Assembly (NCBI GenBank): GCA_030529425.1
Contig: JAUMWX010000003.1
Location: 62,001-126,000 of the forward strand
DNA from: Tissierellia bacterium
GTDB lineage: Bacteria > Bacillota > Clostridia > Tissierellales > Peptoniphilaceae
Direction: 5' to 3'
Length of the DNA: 64,000 nucleotides
In this document: piece after piece, positions 1-7,505 of the stretch
How positions within the stretch are numbered: the first letter of the stretch is position 1
Layout of the letters: every line of letters begins with the position of its first letter
The notes under the pieces: generated by a model
The model's input: the letters and a program-made list of their open reading frames with translations, nothing else
What the model was told of the DNA's origin: nothing
Database searches by the model: none
Translations under genes and position numbers: made by a program

Positions 1-174
1 AATATCTCCCTCATATATAACTGTTTGAGTATCAACTTTTTTTCCGTTAACTTTTATTTTTTTAAGTCTCATCCATTTTTGAATAAGAGATTTAGGAGCT
101 GTTTCAAAAAATTTTCCCAAATACTTTATTAATTTTTGATTATTGTCATTTTTTCCAATTTCTATTTTTTTCAT
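1..174 (-). CDS. RluA-family pseudouridine synthase, N-terminal part (cut by window edge)
   Basis: Only the first 58 codons are inside the window; the frame stays open through position 1, so the gene continues to the left. The visible part is an S4-like RNA-binding region with the family pattern AP-K-S-x-I-x-K-x(2)-R-x-K-x-I-K-V-N-G-K-K. In RluA/RluD enzymes such a region precedes the catalytic domain that isomerises uridine in rRNA or tRNA. The ATG at 172-174 is preceded by a good AAAGGAG ribosome binding site. The gene diverges from the MltG-like gene at 241. The exact RNA target cannot be told from this part. Confidence 0.75.
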   Translation of the reverse strand, partial: MKKIEIGKNDNNQKLIKYLGKFFETAPKSLIQKWMRLKKIKVNGKKVDTQTVIYEGDI

Positions 175-188
175 GTTTGCTCCTTTTA

Positions 189-207
189 TGCTATAATAAT
201 TATATCA
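189..207. promoter_or_regulatory. Overlapping divergent extended -10 promoters
   Basis: Two TGnTATAAT elements face opposite ways. On the + strand TGcTATAAT lies at 189-197 and would serve the MltG-like gene. On the - strand TGaTATAAT occupies 199-207 and would serve the RluA-family gene, with TGGATA 17 bp upstream as a -35. Their closeness suggests that RNA polymerase can occupy only one at a time. This is a sequence match only; no start site is known. Confidence 0.5.
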
Positions 208-240
208 AATTGCAAATACATTATCCATAAAGGAGGTTAC

Positions 241-615
241 ATGACCAATAAAATAAAAGATTTCTTTTATAATTTTACAGACATAATTATCGCACTTCTT
301 TTGATTGCCGGAATAGTTTTTGTTCTGCATTATAATCTTAGCGAAATGATGGAGATAAAAGGACAAGCTGATATTCAAAGTGAATCAATAGAAAAAACAC
401 CTATAAAAGAAGAATTTTTAGAAGTATATATTCCTGCTGAAATATCAAAGGAGCAGTTGTCCGACATTTTAGCGGCATCCTCTCTCATAAAAGACAAGAA
501 GATCTTTCTTGAAGAAATTAATAAAGCTGATAAAAGTTTAAAAATTAAATCAGGAACTTATAAATTCAAAAAAGATTCCACAAATCAGGAAATCATAGAC
601 TTATTATTAAAATAA
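241..615 (+). CDS. Short membrane protein with MltG/YceG-type N-terminal domain
   Basis: A 124-residue protein. Residues about 12-33 form one membrane segment, with a short cytoplasmic N-terminus. Residues about 57-124 resemble the LysM-like N-terminal domain of the endolytic murein transglycosylase MltG: VYIPAEIS-KEQLSDIL, then a G-T-Y-K-F-K-K turn and a final EIIDLLLK helix. MltG is normally over 300 residues with a catalytic domain after this one; here the protein stops at the domain end, so no enzyme activity is expected. The ATG at 241 follows an ideal AAAGGAGG, which excludes the longer open frame starting at 136. A terminator follows directly. It could modulate peptidoglycan length as a non-catalytic partner, but that is inference. 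Confidence 0.7.
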   Translation: MTNKIKDFFYNFTDIIIALLLIAGIVFVLHYNLSEMMEIKGQADIQSESIEKTPIKEEFLEVYIPAEISKEQLSDILAASSLIKDKKIFLEEINKADKSLKIKSGTYKFKKDSTNQEIIDLLLK

Positions 616-636
616 ATCCCGTAAGGGATTTTTTAT
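614..636 (+). terminator. Rho-independent terminator of the MltG-like gene
   Basis: AAATCCC (614-620) and GGGATTT (625-631) pair around a GTAA loop and are followed by a T run. The stem begins inside the stop codon of the gene at 241-615. Confidence 0.8.
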
Positions 637-677
637 TTTGTAAAAAAATTTAAACTTAATTAAAACTACTTCATATA

Positions 678-706
678 TTTACCTTTTAACAAATTTCTGT
701 TATTAT
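678..706 (+). promoter_or_regulatory. Putative promoter of the agaS-lacC-lacD-gntR operon
   Basis: TTTACC (678-683), a 17-bp spacer and TATTAT (701-706) form a plausible sigma-A promoter. The start site would fall at about 713, inside the palindromic operator at 711-724. This is a consensus match only. Confidence 0.5.
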
Positions 707-710
707 TTAA

Positions 711-724
711 GTGGTAATTACCAC
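711..724. promoter_or_regulatory. 14-bp perfect palindrome, likely operator of the GntR regulator
   Basis: GTGGTAATTACCAC is a perfect inverted repeat 12 bp before the agaS start codon and at the predicted transcription start. GntR/HutC-type regulators of amino-sugar genes bind palindromes with GGT and ACC half sites. The operon carries such a regulator as its last gene, so autoregulated repression relieved by a sugar phosphate is the natural reading. I noticed no second copy elsewhere in the window. Confidence 0.65.
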
Positions 725-736
725 TAAGGAGGTACT

Positions 737-1888
737 ATGTTTTTACTAAAAAACCAAAGTGTAAAATATGAAGAATATAAAAATACTCTATCTGAAATTC
801 TTCATCAACCAAATATTTGGAAAGAAGCTCATAAAAACTATATTGAGCAAAAAACTGATATTGAAAAATTCTTATCCTCAATCAGAAGTAAGCATGCGGG
901 GAAAATGAGAGTTATTTTTACAGGTGCAGGAACTTCAGAGTATGTAGGTAATATAATTGTTGATTATTTGAGGAAAAATGATGACTACCAATTCGAGTCC
1001 ATTTCAACAACAGATATTGTTTCAAATCCATACCTATACTTAAAAAGAAATACTCCTACTTTATTGGTATCTTTTGCCAGAAGTGGCAATAGTCCTGAAA
1101 GTTTGGCGGCGGTTGAGATATGTTCAAAATTGATTGATAATTTTTATAATTTAGCTATTACATGTGCTGATAATGGAAAACTTGCGAATTCGTTATATGG
1201 AAAAGAGAATTCTTATGTATTGATTATGCCTGACGGCTCCAATGACAAAGGATTTGCTATGACAAGCTCTTTTACAAGCATGATGTTGTCAGCGTTATTG
1301 ATATTCGATAATAGGTCAGATGAAGAAAAATTAAAAATTGTAGAATTTTTAATTGACTCTGTTAATTCGATAATTAAAAGAGAAAAAGAATTAACTGAAT
1401 TGATAGATTTTGATTTTGAAAGAATTGTTTACATAGGCTCGGGTACTCTTTCAAAACTTGTTAATGAATGCAGACTTAAAATACTTGAATTAACTGCCGG
1501 ACAAGTTGTTACATGCCATGAAAGCAGTATGGGTTTTAGACATGGTCCAAAATCTTTTGTGAATGACAAGACTTTTATAGTTTCGCTTGTTTCTAATAAT
1601 GAATATACAGCTAAATATGATATCGATATTTTAAATGAGGTTTATCATGATGAGATAGCGAAGAACATTTTGGCGATTTCTACATCTAAAATAGATTCCG
1701 GTTTTGAACAATTCACAATTGATGCTCCTGCAAACTTGGAAGATGTCTATCTATCTTTCCCCTATGTTTTCATCGCACAAATAATTTCACTGCTAACATG
1801 CAATAGAGTTGGAAACAGCGCTGACAGTCCTTCCAGAAGCGGAACTGTAAATAGAGTAGTAAAAGGAGTTGTAATTCACGAACTATGA
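737..1888 (+). CDS. agaS: Tagatose-6-phosphate ketose/aldose isomerase family protein (AgaS)
   Basis: A 383-residue protein with two SIS sugar-phosphate-binding domains. The first shows FTGAGTSEYVGN (residues about 61-72) and SFARSGNSPES, the phosphate-binding serines typical of AgaS; the second shows YIGSGTLSKL. AgaS proteins act in galactosamine and N-acetylgalactosamine breakdown, as deaminase/isomerase giving tagatose 6-phosphate. The start has AAGGAGG at proper distance. It is the first gene of a four-gene operon and overlaps lacC by ATGA. The following lacC and lacD support a role feeding tagatose 6-phosphate. No AgaA deacetylase or dedicated PTS lies beside it, so the incoming sugar is unclear. 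Confidence 0.9.
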   Translation: MFLLKNQSVKYEEYKNTLSEILHQPNIWKEAHKNYIEQKTDIEKFLSSIRSKHAGKMRVIFTGAGTSEYVGNIIVDYLRKNDDYQFESISTTDIVSNPYLYLKRNTPTLLVSFARSGNSPESLAAVEICSKLIDNFYNLAITCADNGKLANSLYGKENSYVLIMPDGSNDKGFAMTSSFTSMMLSALLIFDNRSDEEKLKIVEFLIDSVNSIIKREKELTELIDFDFERIVYIGSGTLSKLVNECRLKILELTAGQVVTCHESSMGFRHGPKSFVNDKTFIVSLVSNNEYTAKYDIDILNEVYHDEIAKNILAISTSKIDSGFEQFTIDAPANLEDVYLSFPYVFIAQIISLLTCNRVGNSADSPSRSGTVNRVVKGVVIHEL

Positions 1889-2811
1889 TTATAACAATTA
1901 CCCCCAATCCTTCTGTAGACATTTCATATTTTATGGATGAATTAAATCTTAATCAAGCAAATAAGTGTGAAAAAATCGTAAAAACTGCCGGGGGAAAAGG
2001 TATTAATGTTTCTAAAGTTTTAAAAATTTTAGAAGCGGATATTCTTGCAACCGGATTTTTGGGAGGAGAAAATGGGAAATATATTGAAAAAGAGTTGAAT
2101 AAGACTGTGATGTCTACAAATTTTGTGACGATTAACGGAGATACCAGATCAAGTCTGAGTATATGCCACGGTAATCAAATTACCGAAATTCGTGAAACAG
2201 GTCCATTTGTAGATGATAAATCCAAAAATGAACTAATTTCAATTTTAGAAAGAAATGTAAATAATGTCGATGTTATCTGTTGTAGCGGTTCACTTCCAAA
2301 GGGACTTGATATAAATTTTCTTAAAGATCTTCTTGAAATTACAAAAGACAAAAAATTTGTTCTTGATGCTTCGGGAGATAACTTGAGAAAGATAGTATTA
2401 GAAGCTGAAATTAAACCCTATGCAATCAAGCCCAATATTGATGAAATTAAAGATATTTTCCCAAAAATTTCAGATATGTCGCATATTGAAATTTTGAAGC
2501 TTGAAGAGCTTAAAAATATTCCCATAGTAATAATTTCTTTAGGAAAAGATGGTTGTGTAGCGAAATTTAATGATAATTTCTACAGATGTGATGTACCCAA
2601 AATCAATGCGATTAACCCTGTGGGATCGGGTGACTCAAGTATTGCCGGTCTTTGCTATGCTATACAAAATAATTATAGTGATGATCAAACTTTAAAGCTA
2701 TCAATGGCATTGGGAGTATTAAACGCTTTAGAAGAAGAAGTTGGCTATGTAAATATAACAAGATTAAATGAAACAATAAATATGATAAAGGTGGAAAAAT
2801 ATGAATTCTGA
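1885..2811 (+). CDS. lacC: Tagatose-6-phosphate kinase / 1-phosphofructokinase family
   Basis: A 308-residue PfkB-family sugar kinase. It starts ITPNPSVDISYFMD, has the substrate-binding GGKGINVSKVL at residues about 36-46, and the C-terminal NPVGSGDSSIAG motif with the catalytic Asp. LacC phosphorylates tagatose 6-phosphate to the 1,6-bisphosphate. 1-phosphofructokinase (FruK) is a close relative, but location between agaS and lacD makes LacC the better name. Start and agaS stop overlap as ATGA, and its own stop overlaps lacD by 11 bases, suggesting coupled translation. Confidence 0.88.
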   Translation: MIITITPNPSVDISYFMDELNLNQANKCEKIVKTAGGKGINVSKVLKILEADILATGFLGGENGKYIEKELNKTVMSTNFVTINGDTRSSLSICHGNQITEIRETGPFVDDKSKNELISILERNVNNVDVICCSGSLPKGLDINFLKDLLEITKDKKFVLDASGDNLRKIVLEAEIKPYAIKPNIDEIKDIFPKISDMSHIEILKLEELKNIPIVIISLGKDGCVAKFNDNFYRCDVPKINAINPVGSGDSSIAGLCYAIQNNYSDDQTLKLSMALGVLNALEEEVGYVNITRLNETINMIKVEKYEF

Positions 2812-3766
2812 AAAAATTAAAATGTTGGAGTTGGTGTCCGATGAAAACGGCGTTATTGCCGCTTTGGCAATAGATCAGAGAAATGCGATGAGGACGATGA
2901 TTAATACATTGGACGGAGAAGAGCGAGATAAAGCCATAGTAAAATTTAAAGCGGCTGTATCGAAAGAATTAACAAAATTCTCTTCATCCATACTATTAGA
3001 TCCGATTTATGGGTTGGAAGCTATTAAAACGAAAGCAAATGATGCCGGACTACTTATGGCATATGAAGTTACAGGATTTAAAGATGATAATAGAAGACCT
3101 GAACTTTTAGAGAATTGGTCCGTAAAAAGACTTAAAGAAATCGGAGCAAATGCTGTAAAAATTCTCTTATACTATGATGTCGATGACGAAAAATATAATA
3201 ATACTATAAAGCAAGCGTTTGTTGAACGAATAGGATCTGAATGTGATTCTGAAAATTTACCTTTCTTTTTAGAAATAATAACTTATGACAATAATATAAA
3301 GGATAGCAAATCCATCGAATTTGCAAAAGTTAAGCCTCACAAAGTAAACGAGGCTGTAAAAGAATTTGTTAAACCGCGATATAAAGTCGATGTACTAAAA
3401 CTTGAAGTGCCGGTAAATATGAAATATGTTGAAGGATATGGCGAAGAATTTGTATATACAAGAGAAGAGGCGTTAAAATTCTTCAAGGAGCAATCGGATC
3501 TTTCTCCCCTACCTTTTATTTTCTTAAGCGCAGGTGTAAGTGCTGAATTATTCCAAGAAACTCTTAAATTCGCAAGACAATCCGGTTCTAAATTTAATGG
3601 TGTTCTTTGCGGCAGAGCAACTTGGGCAGGAGGAGTTGAAAAATTCATAGAAGACGAGAAAAAAGGATTAGAATGGCTGAAAACTGAAGGCAAGAAAAAT
3701 ATCGAATCACTTAACACCGTTCTTAAAGAAACTGCTACATCATGGAAGGAAAAATTTGAAAAATAA
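2801..3766 (+). CDS. lacD: Tagatose 1,6-bisphosphate aldolase
   Basis: A 321-residue class I aldolase of the LacD family. It splits tagatose 1,6-bisphosphate into dihydroxyacetone phosphate and glyceraldehyde 3-phosphate. Visible family motifs are ALAIDQRNAM (residues 21-30), SSILLDPIYG (62-71), NAVKILLYY with Lys120, and VDVLKLEVPV with Lys200, the likely Schiff-base residue. The ATG at 2801 follows AAGGTGG inside lacC. Downstream it overlaps the regulator gene by 11 bases. In some streptococci a LacD paralogue also acts as a regulator; nothing here suggests that. Confidence 0.93.
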   Translation: MNSEKIKMLELVSDENGVIAALAIDQRNAMRTMINTLDGEERDKAIVKFKAAVSKELTKFSSSILLDPIYGLEAIKTKANDAGLLMAYEVTGFKDDNRRPELLENWSVKRLKEIGANAVKILLYYDVDDEKYNNTIKQAFVERIGSECDSENLPFFLEIITYDNNIKDSKSIEFAKVKPHKVNEAVKEFVKPRYKVDVLKLEVPVNMKYVEGYGEEFVYTREEALKFFKEQSDLSPLPFIFLSAGVSAELFQETLKFARQSGSKFNGVLCGRATWAGGVEKFIEDEKKGLEWLKTEGKKNIESLNTVLKETATSWKEKFEK

Positions 3767-4472
3767 TAAAAGTCTTTATCTTCAACTGATTGATAAATTA
3801 GTTGAAGAAATAAAATTAATGAGTCCCGGAGAAAAATTACTTTCAGAAAGGCAACTGTGTATCGATTTAAATGTAAGTAGAACTACCGTTAGAAATGCTA
3901 TTAATTTTCTTGAAAACAAGGGCTATGTGAAGAGGATTCAAGGAAAAGGTACATTTGTAAATGATTCTACAAACAAAAGAGAAAATCTGTCAGATTATTA
4001 CAGTTTTACCGAACAGACAAAAAGATTAGGCAAAACTCCAAAATCTATAATCTTAGAATATAAGATAAAAACTCCCAATAAAGCTATTGCCAAAATTTTG
4101 GGAATAACGAGTAAAATGTATGTCATAGAATTTCTGAGACTAAGACTTGCAGATAATGAGCCAATGTTATTGGAAAGAACTTATATTAAATATGAAGAAT
4201 TTAAAAATATAACAAGGGCATTACTGGAAGAAACTCCTCTTTATGATATATATAGATATAAATATGATATAAATATTTCAAAGATAAGAGAAAAGTATTC
4301 CGTTGCAAAATTAAATGAGAGAGATGCGGAATTTCTAAATCTAAATAAAAATGATCCCTCTCTTGAAATCAAAAGATTCAGTTTTGATCAGAACAATAAC
4401 ATTATTGAATACACGGTGAGTTACGCAAGTGGTGACAAATTTGAATATGAAACTGTATATTTTCCGAATTGA
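3756..4472 (+). CDS. GntR-family (HutC/UTRA) transcriptional regulator
   Basis: A 238-residue regulator beginning at a TTG codon (3756) with AAGGA five bases upstream, both inside the end of lacD. Residues 1-70 form the winged helix-turn-helix with LLSERQLCIDLNVSRTTVRNAI and the wing VKRIQGKGTFV. Residues about 85-235 form the UTRA effector domain, which binds sugar phosphates in NagR/DasR-type proteins. It closes the aga-lac operon and most likely binds the palindrome at 711-724. The effector is probably a hexosamine or tagatose phosphate, by context only. A strong terminator follows at once. Confidence 0.9.
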   Translation: MKNNKSLYLQLIDKLVEEIKLMSPGEKLLSERQLCIDLNVSRTTVRNAINFLENKGYVKRIQGKGTFVNDSTNKRENLSDYYSFTEQTKRLGKTPKSIILEYKIKTPNKAIAKILGITSKMYVIEFLRLRLADNEPMLLERTYIKYEEFKNITRALLEETPLYDIYRYKYDINISKIREKYSVAKLNERDAEFLNLNKNDPSLEIKRFSFDQNNNIIEYTVSYASGDKFEYETVYFPN

Positions 4473-4520
4473 TAAAACAATAACTGCCTATTATATGGGC
4501 AGTTATTGTTTTATACTTTT
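4472..4520. terminator. Strong bidirectional terminator between convergent units
   Basis: A 17-bp perfect stem, 4472-4488 paired with 4498-4514, with a loop of about nine bases. T-rich tracts lie on both sides, so it can end the aga-lac operon on the + strand and the 4534 gene on the - strand. Confidence 0.88.
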
Positions 4521-4533
4521 AATCCATGATTAT

Positions 4534-5076
4534 TTATGAATTATTTACATATGAATCAATTATTGAATCTCTGACTTCATTAATGAAAACATTATTATTT
4601 TTAAGTAAATTTAGAATTTTGTAACTCTTTGAATGAAATATTGCTCTCTTTCGATTTTTAATATTAATTTCAAAAATATTTGTTCCCAAGTTTTTAGAAT
4701 GAAGTTTAATAAAATATGATTCTATATTGTCGAAACCTTCCAATTCAATTATCGCTTCAGTTGCAATATCTTTTAAATTATAATAATTTTCCTTATTGTT
4801 TAAGTGAAACTTTGCTCGTTTTTGATTATTAAAATCTTTAGCCTTGTTGTACTCCTCAAGTTCAATCTTTGCTTGAGAATTATAGTAATTATAATTATAC
4901 ATGGCTTTTTCAAAAGAGTCTAAAACCGAAAACGGTTTTAGACTCAATTTTCTAAAAATCATAAAATTTTTGTGATTAAACTCTTTCTTTGTAATTTTAC
5001 CGGCTTCTAACTGATCAATATACAAATTTCTAAGCTCCAAAAACATCAGAAGTCTTTCTTTTTCACTAATGAACAC
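4534..5076 (-). CDS. Uncharacterised partner protein of the P-loop gene
   Basis: I do not recognise this protein with certainty; it may belong to a clostridial domain-of-unknown-function family (DUF6648 comes to mind, unverified). It has about 180 residues, is rich in Lys, Asn, Tyr and Phe, and has no membrane segment or signal. The centre (residues about 60-110) is a charged, probably helical stretch. The GTG start chosen here overlaps the stop of the upstream P-loop gene as TAGTG, with GAAGG about ten bases before. An ATG eleven codons further in is the alternative. The longer open frame to 5130 has no ribosome binding site. The tight overlap suggests coupled production with the ATPase. Confidence 0.65.
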   Translation of the reverse strand: MFISEKERLLMFLELRNLYIDQLEAGKITKKEFNHKNFMIFRKLSLKPFSVLDSFEKAMYNYNYYNSQAKIELEEYNKAKDFNNQKRAKFHLNNKENYYNLKDIATEAIIELEGFDNIESYFIKLHSKNLGTNIFEINIKNRKRAIFHSKSYKILNLLKNNNVFINEVRDSIIDSYVNNS

Positions 5077-5495
5077 TAGCAAAGAACCTTCATTTCCGCT
5101 TTTATTCCTTTTGGCAGCTCGTGTTGACATTTATCAAGTCCGAAATAAATATCAACATTGAATTCGTCTGATAATTTATTTAAATTATCTATTAATTCAA
5201 CAAAAGTATCTTCATTAAAATTAATAATATCATAGATACCATCAAGGTACATTTTTTCAATATCGTAATCTCTTGATGCGATACCCGCTAAGAAACCATA
5301 AAGCATTTTAGAATCTTTTATTCCATATTTCGCCGCATTAATAAGTCTAACTGCATAATCCAATGTAAAAATATGTGAGTCATCAGTATCAATAAAAACG
5401 ATATTACCGTTTCCTTTTGCCTTTTCACTATTTGCTTCTTCGATAAGATGTTTAGTTTTACCACTTCCTGATGGACCTAATATTAAATAAATCAT
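5076..5495 (-). CDS. Small P-loop ATPase-like protein (PilT-like, uncharacterised)
   Basis: A 139-residue protein with a Walker A motif GPSGSGKT at residues 7-14 and a Walker B-like hydrophobic strand ending in Asp, NIVFIDTDD (31-39). It matches a widespread small Firmicute family often labelled as twitching motility protein PilT, although it lacks the PilT fold and no pilus genes are nearby. The conserved RLINAAKYG and the Asp-containing MYLDGIYDI strand fit that family, whose function is unknown to me. It has its own promoter at 5547-5575 and a slightly distant AAAGGCGG. The next gene overlaps its stop codon. Confidence 0.75.
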   Translation of the reverse strand: MIYLILGPSGSGKTKHLIEEANSEKAKGNGNIVFIDTDDSHIFTLDYAVRLINAAKYGIKDSKMLYGFLAGIASRDYDIEKMYLDGIYDIINFNEDTFVELIDNLNKLSDEFNVDIYFGLDKCQHELPKGIKAEMKVLC

Positions 5496-5546
5496 TTTTT
5501 ATTCCGCCTTTCTTAAATAACGAATTTTTTATTATTATCTATAACC

Positions 5547-5575
5547 ATTATACCAAAGTTTTTATTTATTGTTAA
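5547..5575 (-). promoter_or_regulatory. Promoter of the P-loop gene pair
   Basis: On the - strand TTAACA (5575-5570), a 17-bp spacer and TATAAT (5552-5547) give a near-consensus sigma-A promoter about 50 bases before the 5495 start. No terminator is obvious between it and the upstream DUF1292 gene. Confidence 0.75.
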
Positions 5576-5598
5576 TAAATAATTTATTTTGCAGGATA

Positions 5599-6000
5599 TT
5601 ATAACTCACAACCACAGGATTTCGGTTCTTCATCATCTTTGCATCCGCAATCGTCATCAGCATCACATTGATTTTCGTGGTGATGGTGGTGGTGATCATG
5701 TCCACATCCACAGCCTTCTTCTTCATCCAATAGCGAATTGTAAACAGCTACAACTTTCTCAAATTCTTCATCAGTTTCAATCATATTGATTTCTATTTCA
5801 TCATTTTCAAGTTCTTTAAATCTATATAAAAGAACTTCTTTTTCCTCTTCATCATCAATTGGAAGCAAAGCTATATACTCATTTCCTTCTACTTCAAAAT
5901 TTCCCATAACTGCACATTCCACTTCAGTGTTGTCTTCCAACGTTAGAAGAATTGTATCAAATTCTTCATATTCTTCCATTTCTAATTCTTTATCACTCAT
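5599..6000 (-). CDS. DUF1292 protein with Cys/His-rich C-terminal tail
   Basis: A 133-residue acidic protein. Residues about 14-90 match DUF1292: I-L-x-L-E-D-N-T-E-V-E-C, then EYIALLPID and VLLYRF strands. The function of DUF1292 is unknown. The last 37 residues are unlike the domain: seven Cys (97, 99, 112, 118, 120, 129, 131), seven His (101, 103-108) and many Asp/Glu. That composition suggests metal binding, for example zinc or nickel, but this is inference. A start with GAGGAGG is clear. A second DUF1292 gene without the tail sits at 13598-13846. The gene lies between pepD and the P-loop gene; no operon partner explains it. Confidence 0.85.
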   Translation of the reverse strand: MSDKELEMEEYEEFDTILLTLEDNTEVECAVMGNFEVEGNEYIALLPIDDEEEKEVLLYRFKELENDEIEINMIETDEEFEKVVAVYNSLLDEEEGCGCGHDHHHHHHENQCDADDDCGCKDDEEPKSCGCEL

Positions 6001-6054
6001 CGTAATCCTCCTCGGTATTTGTAGTAATTTATACCCTTACTTATTTTTTTGACA

Positions 6055-7497
6055 CTACAACTTTGTCAGTATCCGCTTTATATATTTTACCATAAATTCT
6101 GTCGATTTTATCGATAATTTTTCTTCGGGTGTATGAGCACCTGTTATATTTGGACCGGTGCTGATCATTTTGATATTTGGATACTTCTTGCTCAATATTC
6201 CGGTTTCCAAGCCTGCATGTATGGTGCTTACTATAACTTCTTCACCTCTTAACTCTTTATATACGCTTTTAGCCGTATTCAAAAGTTCCGACTGAAAGTC
6301 AGGTTCCCACATTGGATATCCTTCACTGAAAACTATTTTTGCACTGGTTATAGAGGCAATATCCTCAATAGTATTTTTTAGAACATCCATATCATTTTGC
6401 TTGGAGCTTCTAATTGATGTCAAAATATCAATTTTATCGTCACTAAATTTTACGATTGCAAGATTATTTGACGATTGTACTAAATCTCCATTTTCATCCA
6501 TAGTATTTATACCATGTGGAAATAGCTGTATTAATCTTGAAAAATTAGACAATGTCTGTCTTGTCAAATACGAACCTTCTCCCTCATATTCTTTGAATCC
6601 GAAAGTCATATCAGCTTCACGCTTAAGAAAAATTTCCTTTATCTCATTAACTATATTGTAGAAATCGGTTTTAAAATCATCAAATAGATTTTCTTCAACT
6701 CCAATAATAGCATAAGCCTTTACAGGTATTGCATTATGCTTTGATCCCCCTTCAAATATTTCAAGGTGTAAATCATATTTTTGTTTTAATTTCATAATTA
6801 CTTCATTTAAAACTTTTACAGAATTTAAATGCGCTTCTCCAATGGTAAGACCGGAGTGTCCGCCTTTCAGTCCTGATACCTCTATTTTACAGTTTTTTAA
6901 ATTATCGATTGTTTCAACTTCACGCTCAATTGTAAGTGTTGCGTTTACACCGCCTGCACAACCAACAATTATGACATTGTCATCTTCAGTATCAATATTA
7001 ATTAATCTTTTACCTGTCAACCAGTTTTCGGACAAACCAATAGCTCCGTCCATACCTGTTTCTTCAGTTGCTGTAAAAATGGCTTCTATACTTGGATGAC
7101 TTAAAGTTTTATCTTCAAGTATATCCATAATTATTGCAACTCCGATTCCGTCATCAGCCCCAAGTGTGGTTTTGTCAGCTTTGATAAAATCGCCATTTAC
7201 TTTTGTTACTATAGGATCTTTGCAGAAATCATGGTCCGAATCTTCCGTTTTTTCACAGACCATGTCGGTATGAGCTTGAAGTACAACTGTTTCACTATCT
7301 TCGTAACCTTCCGTAGCGGGCTTTAGAATTAATACATTGTTATACTTATCTTTTTTTACATCATATCCTAAATTTTTTCCAAATTCATATATGAAATTAG
7401 CGATGTTTTCCTCATTTCCCGAACATCTGGGAATTCTTGAAATTTTATCAAAGTTTCTAAATACCCCGGATGCAACAGAATCTTTAATGTTTATCAT
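6055..7497 (-). CDS. pepD: Aminoacyl-histidine dipeptidase, M20 family (PepD)
   Basis: A 480-residue metallopeptidase, full length for PepD. Metal-site motifs are QAHTDMV with His76 and Asp78, GADDGIG with Asp115, and ATEETGMDGA with the general-base Glu145 and metal ligand Glu146. A conserved His lies in TGAHTPEE near the C-terminus. PepD hydrolyses Xaa-His and other dipeptides, using two zinc ions, and suits an amino-acid-fermenting organism. It has AGAGGA before the ATG and is the last gene of the long alaS run, eight bases after ppiC. Confidence 0.93.
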   Translation of the reverse strand: MINIKDSVASGVFRNFDKISRIPRCSGNEENIANFIYEFGKNLGYDVKKDKYNNVLILKPATEGYEDSETVVLQAHTDMVCEKTEDSDHDFCKDPIVTKVNGDFIKADKTTLGADDGIGVAIIMDILEDKTLSHPSIEAIFTATEETGMDGAIGLSENWLTGKRLINIDTEDDNVIIVGCAGGVNATLTIEREVETIDNLKNCKIEVSGLKGGHSGLTIGEAHLNSVKVLNEVIMKLKQKYDLHLEIFEGGSKHNAIPVKAYAIIGVEENLFDDFKTDFYNIVNEIKEIFLKREADMTFGFKEYEGEGSYLTRQTLSNFSRLIQLFPHGINTMDENGDLVQSSNNLAIVKFSDDKIDILTSIRSSKQNDMDVLKNTIEDIASITSAKIVFSEGYPMWEPDFQSELLNTAKSVYKELRGEEVIVSTIHAGLETGILSKKYPNIKMISTGPNITGAHTPEEKLSIKSTEFMVKYIKRILTKL

Positions 7498-7505
7498 AAA
7501 ATCCT

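Noticed and set aside
4534-5495. Single frameshifted gene instead of two
   Set aside because: The first frame already has full family length, the second starts with an independent GTG and binding site at a clean TAGTG overlap, and the two proteins look unrelated.
5605-5710. His-codon run as a simple-sequence phase-variable tract
   Set aside because: The six His codons mix CAC and CAT and the surrounding Cys codons are not repetitive, so slippage is unlikely.
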